DNA of 25,592 bases. Source: Bacteroidetes bacterium UBA6063. GTDB taxonomy: Bacteria; Bacteroidota; Bacteroidia; NS11-12g; UBA9320. Position 1 is the stretch's first letter. Every line of letters starts with the position of its first letter. The stretch is from assembly GCA_002428905.1 (NCBI GenBank), contig DIYD01000364.1, forward strand, positions 1 through 25,592, in the 5' to 3' direction. A program made the position numbers and the translations under genes. Below are positions 6,597-15,396 of this stretch, in pieces. Under the pieces are notes generated by a model. The model was not told where the DNA came from. It saw only the letters and a list, made by a program, of their open reading frames with translations, and did not search any database.

Positions 6597-8843
6597 ATGA
6601 GAAAAGTTTTAGGAAGTGTAATCGTTGCATTAAGTCTTTGGAGTTTGACAATTACCACGGCCTTTGGCCAAATGGTACCTCCGGCAGAGTTCAGCTATAC
6701 CATAAACAAAACCGGTGTTTGCCCTGGTGATGTTATCGAGGTAACATTTGTGGGTATCATTCCAGAGAGCTTCCACATGTACAGTAACGACTACGATTGT
6801 CCAGGTGGTGGTCCACTTCCGGCAAAATTCTCATACGAGAAGAATGCCTCGTTTGAGATTATTGGAAAAGCCAAACCCATAGGCGCAAAAAAGGTGTATG
6901 ATGACATCTTCATGTGCGACATTACGGAGTTTCACCATCGCGCTGAATTCCGACAAAAAATAAAAATCCTGTCTCCTAACCCGGTGATTAAAGGGTTACT
7001 CGAATATCAGATTTGCACGGAACAAGGCATGTGTGTTCTGCACGAATACGAAATTGAAATTACCGGACCTAATGGCGGTTCAATAACTGGTGCTGACTGT
7101 GCCGGTGCTTCAGATGCTGCTCCTATTAATCCCACGCCAGACAACCAGGACACGCCTGATGAGACGGGCAGTGAACAAACCAGTGTTTCAGGCAGCAATG
7201 TTTCCGTTGATTCGGCTACACTTGCGCGATTAATGAACTGCCTGGACTGTGGAGAAGAGCCTGAAAGCCAGGGCGGTGTTCTCATTTCAGCAGATGATGT
7301 AAACTACGGTTCATTCAAGAAATCATCTGAATCAGATACCGCAAGCTGTGAGCGCAAAACTTTTGAAGGCAGTACAGGCGAGGATTCTCAATCGTATTGG
7401 GGCTTCTTTATCGTAGCATTCCTTTCGGGATTATTGGCATTACTTACACCCTGTGTATTCCCTATGATTCCCATGACCGTTTCCTTCTTCATGAAAGAGG
7501 GAAGCCGGGCAAAAACCATTCGTTCTGGGCTGATTTATGCGGCCAGTATTGTAGGTATCTACGTTGTTGCAGGTACAATCGTTGCTTTAACTGCCGGGCC
7601 CGACGCCGCACATTTCCTCTCAACACACTGGCTACCAAACGTCTTTTTCTTCTTGATATTTGTGGTATTCGCAGCATCCTTCTTTGGAGCATTTGAAATT
7701 ACCTTACCCAGCAGGTTCGTAAACAAAGTAGATCAACAAGCGGACAAAGGTGGTTTGGCCGGTATTTTCTTTATGGCGTTTACCATTGTTTTGGTTTCCT
7801 TCTCCTGTACTGGACCCATCGTAGGAAGTATTCTCGTGGAGGCCGCTGGTGGAGAGTTCGTAAAGCCGGTTGTTGGTATGCTTGGCTTCTCCTTAGCCTT
7901 TGCAATACCGTTTGGTTTATTTGCGATCTTCCCAGGTTGGTTAAACAACCTACCTCAATCTGGTGGATGGTTAAATACTGTTAAAGTAGTTCTTGGATTC
8001 CTCGAATTGGCCTTTGGATTGAAGTTCTTAAGTGTTGCCGACCAGACTTATCACTGGGGCATCTTAGATCGTGAGGTTTATATTGGCCTTTGGATCGTAA
8101 TATTCACGCTGATGGGTATTTACCTGTTAGGGAAAATCAAATTTGCGCACGATAGCGATACGCCGCATGTAACCGTGCCAAAGCTGATTATGGCCATTTT
8201 GACATTCTCTTTTGTGGCCTATTTGGTTCCTGGTATGGTTGGCGCACCACTCAACCAGTTGGCAGGCTACCTTCCACCAATGAGTACGCATGATTTCGAC
8301 CTTATGGGAACCATAAAGAATCCGGATGGAGAAAATCACGGACATGGTGGAATAGAACCAAAATACCGGGAAAAACTTCATTTGCCGCATGGCATTCAGG
8401 GGTACTTCGACTACGAACAGGGTATGGAAGTGGCTCGAAAACTTGGCAAACCAGTATTCCTTGATTTCACAGGACATGGCTGTGTGAATTGTCGGGAAAT
8501 GGAAGCGCGTGTTTGGCCCGACCCAAGAATCTTGAATTTGCTTGAGAATGAGTACATCGTTATTTCCCTGTATACAGATGACAAGACGATTCTACTTCCT
8601 GAAAAGGAGTGGTACTATTCGCGTTACGATGGCAAACTGATTAAGCGATTAGACAAGAAAAACGCGGACATACAGGCTTGTTACTTCAACGCAAACAGTC
8701 AGCCGCAATATGCGCTATTAGACAATAAGGGAGAGTTAATTCAACCTACGCGAGGTCGCGATTTAGACAAGGACTCGTACTATAAGTTCCTGAAAGACGG
8801 GCTGAAAGTCTATGAAAAACGCATGACGGGTAAGGACAACTAA
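6597..8843 (+). CDS. DsbD-like thiol:disulfide interchange protein (thioredoxin/CcdA fusion)
   Basis: A 748-residue inner-membrane reductase that passes electrons from cytosolic thioredoxin to periplasmic or secreted proteins. Order: signal peptide (1-24), DsbD-alpha-like periplasmic domain (about 26-155), a Gly/Ser/Asp-rich linker with an extra CLDC motif (C215, C218), a CcdA-like eight-helix domain starting near 265 with C286 in LTPCVFP and C404 in FSCTGP, and a C-terminal thioredoxin domain with CVNC (C629, C632). I start at the ATG at 6597, just before the signal peptide. ATG 6570 would add nine residues and is possible; the longer frame from 6459 would put 46 non-signal residues in front. 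Its TAA directly abuts the stop of the convergent phosphopantetheinyl transferase. Confidence 0.93.
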   Translation: MRKVLGSVIVALSLWSLTITTAFGQMVPPAEFSYTINKTGVCPGDVIEVTFVGIIPESFHMYSNDYDCPGGGPLPAKFSYEKNASFEIIGKAKPIGAKKVYDDIFMCDITEFHHRAEFRQKIKILSPNPVIKGLLEYQICTEQGMCVLHEYEIEITGPNGGSITGADCAGASDAAPINPTPDNQDTPDETGSEQTSVSGSNVSVDSATLARLMNCLDCGEEPESQGGVLISADDVNYGSFKKSSESDTASCERKTFEGSTGEDSQSYWGFFIVAFLSGLLALLTPCVFPMIPMTVSFFMKEGSRAKTIRSGLIYAASIVGIYVVAGTIVALTAGPDAAHFLSTHWLPNVFFFLIFVVFAASFFGAFEITLPSRFVNKVDQQADKGGLAGIFFMAFTIVLVSFSCTGPIVGSILVEAAGGEFVKPVVGMLGFSLAFAIPFGLFAIFPGWLNNLPQSGGWLNTVKVVLGFLELAFGLKFLSVADQTYHWGILDREVYIGLWIVIFTLMGIYLLGKIKFAHDSDTPHVTVPKLIMAILTFSFVAYLVPGMVGAPLNQLAGYLPPMSTHDFDLMGTIKNPDGENHGHGGIEPKYREKLHLPHGIQGYFDYEQGMEVARKLGKPVFLDFTGHGCVNCREMEARVWPDPRILNLLENEYIVISLYTDDKTILLPEKEWYYSRYDGKLIKRLDKKNADIQACYFNANSQPQYALLDNKGELIQPTRGRDLDKDSYYKFLKDGLKVYEKRMTGKDN

Positions 8844-9446
8844 TTAGCCTTCTACCCATACCAGGGTGTGGTTGTCAAACACCTCATAATTCATCTGGTA
8901 TGCACTTGGCTTTTCGTGTTTTAAGAACTCCATGGTGAACTTACCGTTCGCCTCAGCCTTAAACGGTAAGGCACGCATGTGCTCGCGAAAGTCTACCGCT
9001 TTCTTTCCGTAAAGCTTGTACATTGCTTCTTTGGCGCTCCACAATAAATAAAGGGTTGTCAAACGCTCATTTTGATCTACAATTTCCAATTCAGATGGAT
9101 GGAGAATACGTGCAGCAATTCGTTCGATACGCGGTGTGATCTCCTCTATATCAATACCAACTAACTTCGCACCACGAATGGCAACTGCATACTTTTCACA
9201 GTGACTAATGGAAATGTGTTCGTTGCCGGAAGCCAGGTGCGGTTTTCCGAATTCATCTTTTACCACTTCTGAAGCTTGCACACCGAGCACATCCAATGCT
9301 TTTCGACTAGAAAGCCATTGCACACCTTGTTTCTCCGTTTTCACGTTGGCGACCAAATGCGCCAAATCAAAGTCAGACACTGCTTCTTCAATTTTCCATA
9401 TAGCGATGGAGCTTTTCCCTGAACGAAAGGTCTTGTACGTAGCCAA
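8844..9446 (-). CDS. 4'-phosphopantetheinyl transferase (Sfp superfamily)
   Basis: A 200-residue enzyme that transfers phosphopantetheine from CoA to a serine of acyl carrier proteins or related carriers. Family motifs are present: HISISH (77-82), GIDIEE with metal ligands D99 and E101 (97-102), and WSAKEAMYK (136-144) with E140. Length fits the Sfp/EntD type rather than the short AcpS type. The start is TTG at 9446; no ATG lies upstream in frame, and a perfect TACCTTTG promoter element sits only 17 nt before the TTG, so a longer protein is unlikely. Whether it serves fatty acid ACP or a secondary pathway cannot be told here; no synthase genes are nearby. Confidence 0.9.
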   Translation of the reverse strand: MATYKTFRSGKSSIAIWKIEEAVSDFDLAHLVANVKTEKQGVQWLSSRKALDVLGVQASEVVKDEFGKPHLASGNEHISISHCEKYAVAIRGAKLVGIDIEEITPRIERIAARILHPSELEIVDQNERLTTLYLLWSAKEAMYKLYGKKAVDFREHMRALPFKAEANGKFTMEFLKHEKPSAYQMNYEVFDNHTLVWVEG

Positions 9447-9463
9447 ATTGATCTGCTTTACCT

Positions 9464-9471
9464 CAAAGGTA
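9464..9471 (-). promoter_or_regulatory. -7 element TACCTTTG deciding the TTG start
   Basis: A perfect TAnnTTTG match on the minus strand, 17 nt before the TTG start codon of the phosphopantetheinyl transferase. Initiation near 9459 leaves a leader of about 12-13 nt and excludes starts further upstream. Confidence 0.55.
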
Positions 9472-9578
9472 TCATCTCAGAACGTAGTGTTTATACATGT
9501 TTTACACAAATTGTCCCACCAGTGCTTTTTTTATTACAAATGGTCTTATTTCGTACGATCAAATAGAAGCATACAGGT

Positions 9579-10115
9579 ATGATATTAAGTGACAAACGTA
9601 TTCTGGAAGAGATTGAAAAAGGGACCATACTTATTGAGCCTTATCGACCCGATTGTTTAGGAACCAATTCATACGATGTGCACCTCGGCAAGTGGTTAGC
9701 CACCTACAACGATCGTGTATTGGATGCCAAGAAACACAACAAAATTGAGTATTTCGAAATTCCGTTAGAAGGGTATGTACTTCAACCCAATACTCTGTAC
9801 CTTGGTGTTACCGAAGAATATACAGAAACACATGCGCACGTTCCGTTCTTAGAGGGCAAGTCGAGTACCGGTCGTCTTGGAATCGACATTCATGCAACAG
9901 CAGGTAAAGGCGATGTTGGGTTTTGTAACACCTGGACACTGGAAATCTCAGTAGCTCAACCTGTTCGCATCTACCGAGGAATGCCTATTGGTCAACTGAT
10001 CTACTTCAACGTTGAAGGTGAGATTAAAACCATGTACAACACCAAGCAAAATGCGAAATACAACGAGCGCACGATCAAGCCTGTTGAGAGTATGATGTGG
10101 AAGAATAAATTCTAA
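9579..10115 (+). CDS. dcd: dCTP deaminase
   Basis: Deaminates dCTP to dUTP, feeding dTMP synthesis through dUTPase. The 178-residue protein has the expected family length. It shows RPDCLGTNSYDVHLG (23-37), the nucleotide-binding EGKSSTGRLGIDIH (92-105), the catalytic-region WTLEIS with E122 as the expected general base, and RIYRGMPIGQLIYF (130-143). Starts at ATG 9579, divergent from the phosphopantetheinyl transferase. It ends 17 bp before the convergent stop of the DUF819 gene, with no hairpin terminator between them. No clear TAnnTTTG promoter was found upstream. Confidence 0.95.
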   Translation: MILSDKRILEEIEKGTILIEPYRPDCLGTNSYDVHLGKWLATYNDRVLDAKKHNKIEYFEIPLEGYVLQPNTLYLGVTEEYTETHAHVPFLEGKSSTGRLGIDIHATAGKGDVGFCNTWTLEISVAQPVRIYRGMPIGQLIYFNVEGEIKTMYNTKQNAKYNERTIKPVESMMWKNKF

Positions 10116-10132
10116 GGATATAGTTATTGGGA

Positions 10133-11767
10133 TTAAGGCGCTACTGCCCCACTCCCCGGACTTACCATCTCCATTAATACGGCACACAACCACGCTCCGT
10201 ACGTTCCCAAAGCGTAGCCTAATACGGCCAACAATACACCTACTGGTGCAAGCGAAGGGTGGAATGCTGCTGCAACCACGGGCGCTGAAGCGGCACCTCC
10301 AACGTTGGCTTTACTTCCTACTGCCAGGAAGAAAAATGGTGCCCGAATTAATTTAGCGACCAGGAATAATAGTCCCGCATGGAATGCCATCCATACCAAA
10401 CCCACTAAAATCAATAGTGGATTCTCAAATATTTGCCGCAGATCCATTTTCATACCGATGGTAGCAACCAGGATATAAATGAATACGCTACCCAACTTAG
10501 ATGCGCCATAGGCTTCCAGGCTTCGTGCTTTGGTGAAACTTAGCGCTAATCCAATGGTTGTTGCGATTACAACGATCCAGAAAAATCCACTGGTCAATGT
10601 AGTGCCGTTGGTCGCTTCTATACCACTAAAAAATGCCGAGAAGCTCTTGGAACCGAGATGTGCGATGGCTGTTGCCATAAACCCAACACCCAGAACCACC
10701 ATTAGATCGCCTAGCGTAGGATTTTTTGTAATGCTTTTCGTAAAGTTCTCCATCTTCTCCTGAAGTCTTTTGATTGCAGAACTATCTGCCTTAAGCCATG
10801 AATCAATCTTATCGGCTCTACCTGCTCCATAAAGCAAGCCTGCCATCCATATATTGGCTACTACAATATCGACCAATACCATACCGCCATATTTGCTTTG
10901 TGAATACCCATAGATCTCAAGCATCGCGGTTTGGTTCGCACCTCCACCAATCCAGCTTCCAGCAAGTGTAGCTAAACCTCGCCATACCGCTTCTGGTCCT
11001 GCTCCACCAACCGTTTCCGGTGAAAATGTGGCAATCAGCATTATGGCAATTGGGCCACCCAGAATAATACCCAATGTGCCCGTTAAGAACATGATTATAC
11101 TCTTAGGTCCAAGATTAATAATACCCTTAAAGTCTATGCTTAGCGTCATTAACACCAATGAAGTTGGCAGCAGATAACGTGTAGCGATGTAATAAATGCC
11201 TTTTGATTCAATGCTGTTCACAATGCCCAGACTTGCCAAAATGGAAGGTAGCAAGTAACACATGAGCAGTGCGGGAACAATGCTGTAGAACTTCTTCAAC
11301 AGTGGTTGTTTCGATGTGCTTGTATAGAAAACGATGGCCAGGCAACACAGCAATAAACCTAAAACAACAGCATCGTTTTTGGCCCACGGTGCTTTATTGA
11401 TTGCCTGTAGTCCCATCTTGCGGGTTTGTTCATCACTTACCAATTTGAATTTTGTTTCACCCGTTCCTTCCAAACGGATCACCACAGGTTGCAGTTCCTC
11501 CAAAATCAGGGAGTCTTCATTCATGTAGAAAATGAAATCTTGTTCTTGCTTCAGGAGCGATGGAAAATCGATGATGTAGTCTTTGCTCTTTGACAACTCC
11601 ACATATTCCGGTGCATTGCCAAATACAACAACAGGCAAATCACCGTGCTCATTAGTCTTTAATTCAATATTGGACGCGAAGCCATTGAAAGTCAACAGAC
11701 TAAGCCCTAACACAGCTAAAAATAGACGAAAAATTGGAGTTGAAATTGTTCTGTTCGATCGAATCAT
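10133..11767 (-). CDS. DUF819 family membrane protein with extracytoplasmic N-terminal domain
   Basis: A 544-residue protein of unknown function. A signal-like hydrophobic stretch (about 13-32) is followed by a soluble, probably periplasmic region (about 33-128) and then a DUF819-type multi-helix membrane domain (about 133-540). The membrane part holds glycine-rich segments typical of the family, such as LAGSWIGGGANQTAM, and a final region resembling Na+-dependent or keto-acid-type transporters. DUF819 proteins are presumed transporters, with no agreed substrate that I know. ATG start at 11767. The N-terminal domain seems additional to the DUF819 core. It is separated from the DinB-like gene upstream by a hairpin. 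Confidence 0.82.
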   Translation of the reverse strand: MIRSNRTISTPIFRLFLAVLGLSLLTFNGFASNIELKTNEHGDLPVVVFGNAPEYVELSKSKDYIIDFPSLLKQEQDFIFYMNEDSLILEELQPVVIRLEGTGETKFKLVSDEQTRKMGLQAINKAPWAKNDAVVLGLLLCCLAIVFYTSTSKQPLLKKFYSIVPALLMCYLLPSILASLGIVNSIESKGIYYIATRYLLPTSLVLMTLSIDFKGIINLGPKSIIMFLTGTLGIILGGPIAIMLIATFSPETVGGAGPEAVWRGLATLAGSWIGGGANQTAMLEIYGYSQSKYGGMVLVDIVVANIWMAGLLYGAGRADKIDSWLKADSSAIKRLQEKMENFTKSITKNPTLGDLMVVLGVGFMATAIAHLGSKSFSAFFSGIEATNGTTLTSGFFWIVVIATTIGLALSFTKARSLEAYGASKLGSVFIYILVATIGMKMDLRQIFENPLLILVGLVWMAFHAGLLFLVAKLIRAPFFFLAVGSKANVGGAASAPVVAAAFHPSLAPVGVLLAVLGYALGTYGAWLCAVLMEMVSPGSGAVAP

Positions 11768-11892
11768 GTCGCAAGTAATAAAATTTTCTGAACTTGTTAA
11801 TACGGATTAATTTGGTTAGATTCGAGTACTTTCAATTTTTATAAAGCATAATACTCATTAATTAGAATTTATGGTTTAACTTTACTTTTATG

Positions 11893-11916
11893 AAAGGTCG
11901 GCTTTGCCGGCCTTTT
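11893..11916 (-). terminator. Hairpin terminator after the DinB-like gene
   Basis: AAAGGTCGGC and GCCGGCCTTT pair over 10 positions (one G-U) around a TTT loop, between the DinB-like stop and the DUF819 start. The T-run is short on the minus strand and longer on the plus strand, so it may work in both directions. Confidence 0.6.
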
Positions 11917-11921
11917 ATTAT

Positions 11922-12377
11922 TTATGCCAATACTGCTCTTTTTTGCGCCATGATGTATCCAAAATGCAAGGCTTCGTGTGCCAAATCAAATTCGATCGCA
12001 CTTTTTATATCGGTAAGCGTGGTTCCATAACTCGTAGTGTACATTGTAAACTCCTGGAACAATCCGTTATCTACATCTTCCTCGAGCTGATCAACCGTTT
12101 TCAAGAAGTTGGATTTTATCGTCTCCCAAACCGACTCATCGTAGTATACCGCTGAACTGCCTTTCTTAAAGCGATCGACAAAATCTTTATCTAATCGCAT
12201 CGGCAGATTGCTCAATCGATAGTGCAATACTTGTTGCGTTACCAGCATATGCCCAATGTTCCAGAGCATACTGTTGTTAAAACCAGTTGGTATGGTATTC
12301 AACTCGGTAATGGTCAATCCCTCAATAACCGCTAATACGTTTCTACGTGTTTGATGTAACAATTCAAATGGATGCAT
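11922..12377 (-). CDS. DinB-like (DinB_2/DUF664-type) four-helix protein
   Basis: A 151-residue protein of the DinB/YfiT-like metal-binding four-helix-bundle superfamily. Likely metal ligands are H43 in WNIGH and H134/H138 in DLAHEALHFG, the usual HxxxH near the C-terminus. Relatives include thiol-dependent transferases and stress-induced proteins, but the reaction here is unknown. I start at the ATG at 12377; the longer frame opens with TTG at 12407 and would include the promoter. A CATCTTTG element lies 4 nt before this ATG, predicting an almost leaderless mRNA. Confidence 0.85.
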   Translation of the reverse strand: MHPFELLHQTRRNVLAVIEGLTITELNTIPTGFNNSMLWNIGHMLVTQQVLHYRLSNLPMRLDKDFVDRFKKGSSAVYYDESVWETIKSNFLKTVDQLEEDVDNGLFQEFTMYTTSYGTTLTDIKSAIEFDLAHEALHFGYIMAQKRAVLA

Positions 12378-12381
12378 AAGG

Positions 12382-12389
12382 CAAAGATG
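12382..12389 (-). promoter_or_regulatory. -7 element CATCTTTG of the DinB-like gene
   Basis: Matches TAnnTTTG except for C in place of the first T. Only 4 nt separate it from the ATG at 12377, so the transcript would begin at or next to the start codon. Confidence 0.45.
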
Positions 12390-12405
12390 AAAATAATCCG
12401 GACAC

Positions 12406-12442
12406 AAAAAAACCAGATCCGATATACATCAGACCTGGTTTT
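12406..12442 (-). terminator. Intrinsic terminator of the T9SS cargo gene
   Basis: On the minus strand, AAAACCAG and CTGGTTTT pair, extended inward past one mismatch, and are followed by a run of seven T. It lies 24 bp after the cargo gene stop and just before the DinB-like promoter. Confidence 0.75.
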
Positions 12443-12466
12443 GAATATACTTTCTTGTTATGCGAC

Positions 12467-13771
12467 CTAATACTTAATAAATTTCTCGGTGTGCAGTTGT
12501 TCGCCAGAAGACAATTGTACATAGTACATGCCCTGGGACAGGAATGAAACATCAATTTCATTCATTAACAACCCACTTTGAACATCATATTTACGTATGA
12601 TCTGACCGTGAACATCGGTAACCACCAGTTGATCTACAACATAATCTTTCGTTGTTGCCACGCGTAGTAAACCGTTTGTTGGGTTCGGATAAACCGTTAC
12701 ATCGTAACCAAAACCGAATACCTGATCCACAGAACGCTTCTTAGCTGGGATATTGATATCCGAGTCTATATTGTTCATTACGTGCTTCGTAGACGTGTTA
12801 TTAGTCGTCTCCACATACATGATGTGGTTTGTCTTCATAGAAGGACTAGACATATCTTCACCTTCTTTATAAACCACGACATTATTTGCATCGGGATCAA
12901 ACGTCATGGTGCAATTCGGAACAGAAGTGTGCTCCTTGGTAGAGCTGGTTTCTAACAATACGTGACCATTAGTCACCTCTCCAGTTTCCACGTTTAAATC
13001 AACAACAATGTAGTTGATATCATTGCTCTGCTTATCCCAATCGATTGTCAGTGCTTTTAGAGACTTTGTCTCTGGCACATAGGTCATTGCCATTACATCG
13101 GCATTAACGCGCACTGTAGTAACTTCTTTCGTATTCAGGTCTAGCTTAATTAGTCGATTGTTACCTGGAATATCCCGTGCTACGAACATGAAGATTCCTT
13201 TATCGGTATCCACCGTTGGCAAGCTAATGGAATAATCCATTGACATGGTGACCCCACGGTTATCCGTTCGTGTGTGCTCTCCAATATATGGGAGGTTTGG
13301 AACAAAGATTGAGAACGTTGGAATTTCAACTTTCTCCGCCTTGTTTCCTTTGAAATCCATGATCGTAATACTGATATCCTCCGTAAGGAAGTCATAGTAA
13401 TTCGGGATTTTTCGAGTTGAAAGGTAAACCAACTGATCCGTTGTAGGAATATGGTTCAACGACAATACACGCTCGTATAAACGGGTATTTGTAAACTCTC
13501 CACCAGCATTATTCACCACATGAATGGTGGAAGACGTTCCGTCAAAAGACGCAAAAGCATATTGCTCCTGACCGGTGAATTTCAGGAAGGTGTTTCTGGT
13601 GTAGTTCGCACCAAGATCGAAACTCGGTTTAGCAAACTCTTCACTTTCTGCATTGTAGGAAGAAAGCTTCCAGGATTGATCCTTTTTGATAACGCATGGA
13701 TACGTGGACTGACCGAACGACGTTAATGCGAAACCGGCCGCCAGTAGAGTAATGTATATTCTTCTTTTCAT
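12467..13771 (-). CDS. Secreted protein with C-terminal T9SS sorting domain
   Basis: A 434-residue exported protein with no recognised catalytic domain. The signal peptide covers about 1-20 (hydrophobic core ITLLAAGFALTSFG). The last 75 or so residues form a type A Por-secretion sorting domain: VYPNPTNG, then QLVVTDVHGQIIRKYD, then LSQGMYYVQLSSG and the terminal EKFIKY. The middle (about 30-340) is rich in beta-strand-like segments with repeated aromatic and Asp patterns, possibly a propeller; this is a guess. It should cross the outer membrane by the type IX system and be released or anchored after removal of the sorting domain. Start chosen at ATG 13771, because the frame upstream lacks signal features. 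It ends in a clear terminator. Confidence 0.9.
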   Translation of the reverse strand: MKRRIYITLLAAGFALTSFGQSTYPCVIKKDQSWKLSSYNAESEEFAKPSFDLGANYTRNTFLKFTGQEQYAFASFDGTSSTIHVVNNAGGEFTNTRLYERVLSLNHIPTTDQLVYLSTRKIPNYYDFLTEDISITIMDFKGNKAEKVEIPTFSIFVPNLPYIGEHTRTDNRGVTMSMDYSISLPTVDTDKGIFMFVARDIPGNNRLIKLDLNTKEVTTVRVNADVMAMTYVPETKSLKALTIDWDKQSNDINYIVVDLNVETGEVTNGHVLLETSSTKEHTSVPNCTMTFDPDANNVVVYKEGEDMSSPSMKTNHIMYVETTNNTSTKHVMNNIDSDINIPAKKRSVDQVFGFGYDVTVYPNPTNGLLRVATTKDYVVDQLVVTDVHGQIIRKYDVQSGLLMNEIDVSFLSQGMYYVQLSSGEQLHTEKFIKY

Positions 13772-13855
13772 TGGAATGGAATTTTGCACAATATACGGCA
13801 ATTCAAAAGAAATCACCTTTGAATAATGTCACATTGTGCCGAACGGTGAGAAATT

Positions 13856-14833
13856 TTACTTATCCGTCTTTTTCTTGGTTCCGGGCTTCGAAATGGAGTC
13901 ACGCATATTGGTGTCTGCTTCAATGTTGCGTAACTTGTAGTAATCCATTACACCCAGGTTGCCACTACGGAATGCTTCGGCGATGGCTTTTGGTATTTCC
14001 GCCTCTGCTAAAATCACCTGTGCTCGGGCTTTTTGCGACTCTGCTTTCATCTCCTGTTCATTCGCCACAGCAAGTGCTCTTCGCTCCTCTGCTTTCGCAT
14101 TGGCCACCTTCAAGTCGGCTTCAGCCTGATCGGTTTGAAGCTCAGCACCAATGTTCTTTCCAATATCGATGTCGGCAATATCAATACTCAAAATCTCAAA
14201 AGCCGTTCCGGCATCGAGTCCTTTCGTTAATACCACCTTAGAAATCTGATCCGGGTTCTCCAATACCGACTTGTGGTCCGATGCCGAACCAATAGTCGTT
14301 ACGATACCCTCACCAACACGGGCCAGGATCGTCTCTTCACCAGCACCACCCACCAATTGGTGAATATTGGCGCGTACTGTCACACGCGCCTTGGCGATCA
14401 GCTGAATACCGTCTTTCGCCACAGCTGCCACCGGAGGTGTATTAATAACCCGCGGATTTACGCTAAGCTGCACCGCGTCAAATACGTCACGTCCAGCCAG
14501 GTCAATGGCTGCTGCAAGGTTGAAATCCAACGGAATGTTGGCCTTATCTGCACTAATCAGCGCCTTGATCACATTGTTGACATTACCTCCTGCCATGTAG
14601 TGTGTTTCAAGTTCATTTATACCGGTAGGCAACCCTGCTTTTACCGAGTTAATCTGAGCGTTTATGATTAACGACGGAGGTACTTTCCGTATCCGCATCA
14701 GAATAAGTTGTACAATGCTTACGCGTACACCCGAAACAAGTGCGGTAAACCAGAGCCCGATCGGCACAAAGTACAAGAAGACAAAGAGAAAGAGGAGTAT
14801 GGCTCCAATGGCCAATAAAATTGATCCGTCCAT
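13856..14833 (-). CDS. floA: Flotillin-like protein FloA (UPF0365)
   Basis: A 325-residue membrane-associated scaffold of the FloA/YqfA family, which organises membrane microdomains. An N-terminal hydrophobic hairpin or helix (about 4-38) is followed by the SPFH-like region (about 40-220). Typical segments include LPTGINELETHYMAGGNV and AAIDLAGRDVFDAV. A coiled, Ala/Glu-rich stretch (about 229-285) serves oligomerisation. The charged C-terminus is KPGTKKKTDK. Its ATG overlaps the stop of the NfeD-like gene by one base (TAATG at 14831-14835), so both are translated together; this pairing is common for FloA in Bacillus and Bacteroidota. Confidence 0.95.
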   Translation of the reverse strand: MDGSILLAIGAILLFLFVFLYFVPIGLWFTALVSGVRVSIVQLILMRIRKVPPSLIINAQINSVKAGLPTGINELETHYMAGGNVNNVIKALISADKANIPLDFNLAAAIDLAGRDVFDAVQLSVNPRVINTPPVAAVAKDGIQLIAKARVTVRANIHQLVGGAGEETILARVGEGIVTTIGSASDHKSVLENPDQISKVVLTKGLDAGTAFEILSIDIADIDIGKNIGAELQTDQAEADLKVANAKAEERRALAVANEQEMKAESQKARAQVILAEAEIPKAIAEAFRSGNLGVMDYYKLRNIEADTNMRDSISKPGTKKKTDK

Positions 14834-15297
14834 TACGATATTCTTTTTATATAAATTTTGTTTTGTTCTATTCGAATTACTTCAATCTCCGTACCGGCTT
14901 CGATTGCCTCTCCTTCGGAGTTGACCTCAACCTTTTTTCCATTCAAAAATCCGGTTCCCGAAGGTCTTAATGCCGACAAGGTCTTACCCTGATCACCAAC
15001 CTGAGCATAGGTAACGGCGTCTTTACGCGCTTTGGAACTAATGACGTCTTTCGAAGCCACACGAGTCCAAACACCAGCCTTCAGCGCTACCAAAACCACG
15101 GTAACGGTTACAAAACCGGAACCAATCAGCACCCAATTCCCGATGGTGCTACCAAAATGCTGATAGGTTTGATATACGCCATAACTGATAAACCCAAGAC
15201 CGATAACACCGAGTATTATACCTGGAGTGACCAAAATCTCGATCAGTAAAAAGAGGAGACCAATGACGATAAAGAAGATAATAAGACCCGTTGCCAT
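14833..15297 (-). CDS. NfeD-like membrane protein
   Basis: A 154-residue partner of FloA. Two to three transmembrane helices lie in the first 80 or so residues (ATGLIIFFIVIGLLFLLIE and the following two). A short NfeD-type OB-fold domain follows, with GDQGKTLSALRPSGTG and ending KIYIKRIS. NfeD proteins accompany SPFH proteins and are thought to help assemble membrane domains. I start at the ATG at 15297, since the longer frame begins with TTG at 15324 and adds a polar stretch before the first helix. It shares one base with floA. I see no strong TAnnTTTG element upstream. Confidence 0.9.
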   Translation of the reverse strand: MATGLIIFFIVIGLLFLLIEILVTPGIILGVIGLGFISYGVYQTYQHFGSTIGNWVLIGSGFVTVTVVLVALKAGVWTRVASKDVISSKARKDAVTYAQVGDQGKTLSALRPSGTGFLNGKKVEVNSEGEAIEAGTEIEVIRIEQNKIYIKRIS

Positions 15298-15396
15298 AAA
15301 TCCAATACTGGGTTGAAATCGCAATTTAATACAATAACACAGAACTTGGTAACCGGTTTTGAGTGGTAATTGAAGGATAATGTGGCACGCTATGTT

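Noticed and set aside
9540..9578. TTATTTCG as promoter of dcd
   Set aside because: Only four of six fixed positions fit TAnnTTTG and there is no supporting -33 element.
13771..14241. Plus-strand open frame of 156 codons opposite floA
   Set aside because: Antisense to floA, low-complexity Ser/Pro/Leu composition, no family signal.
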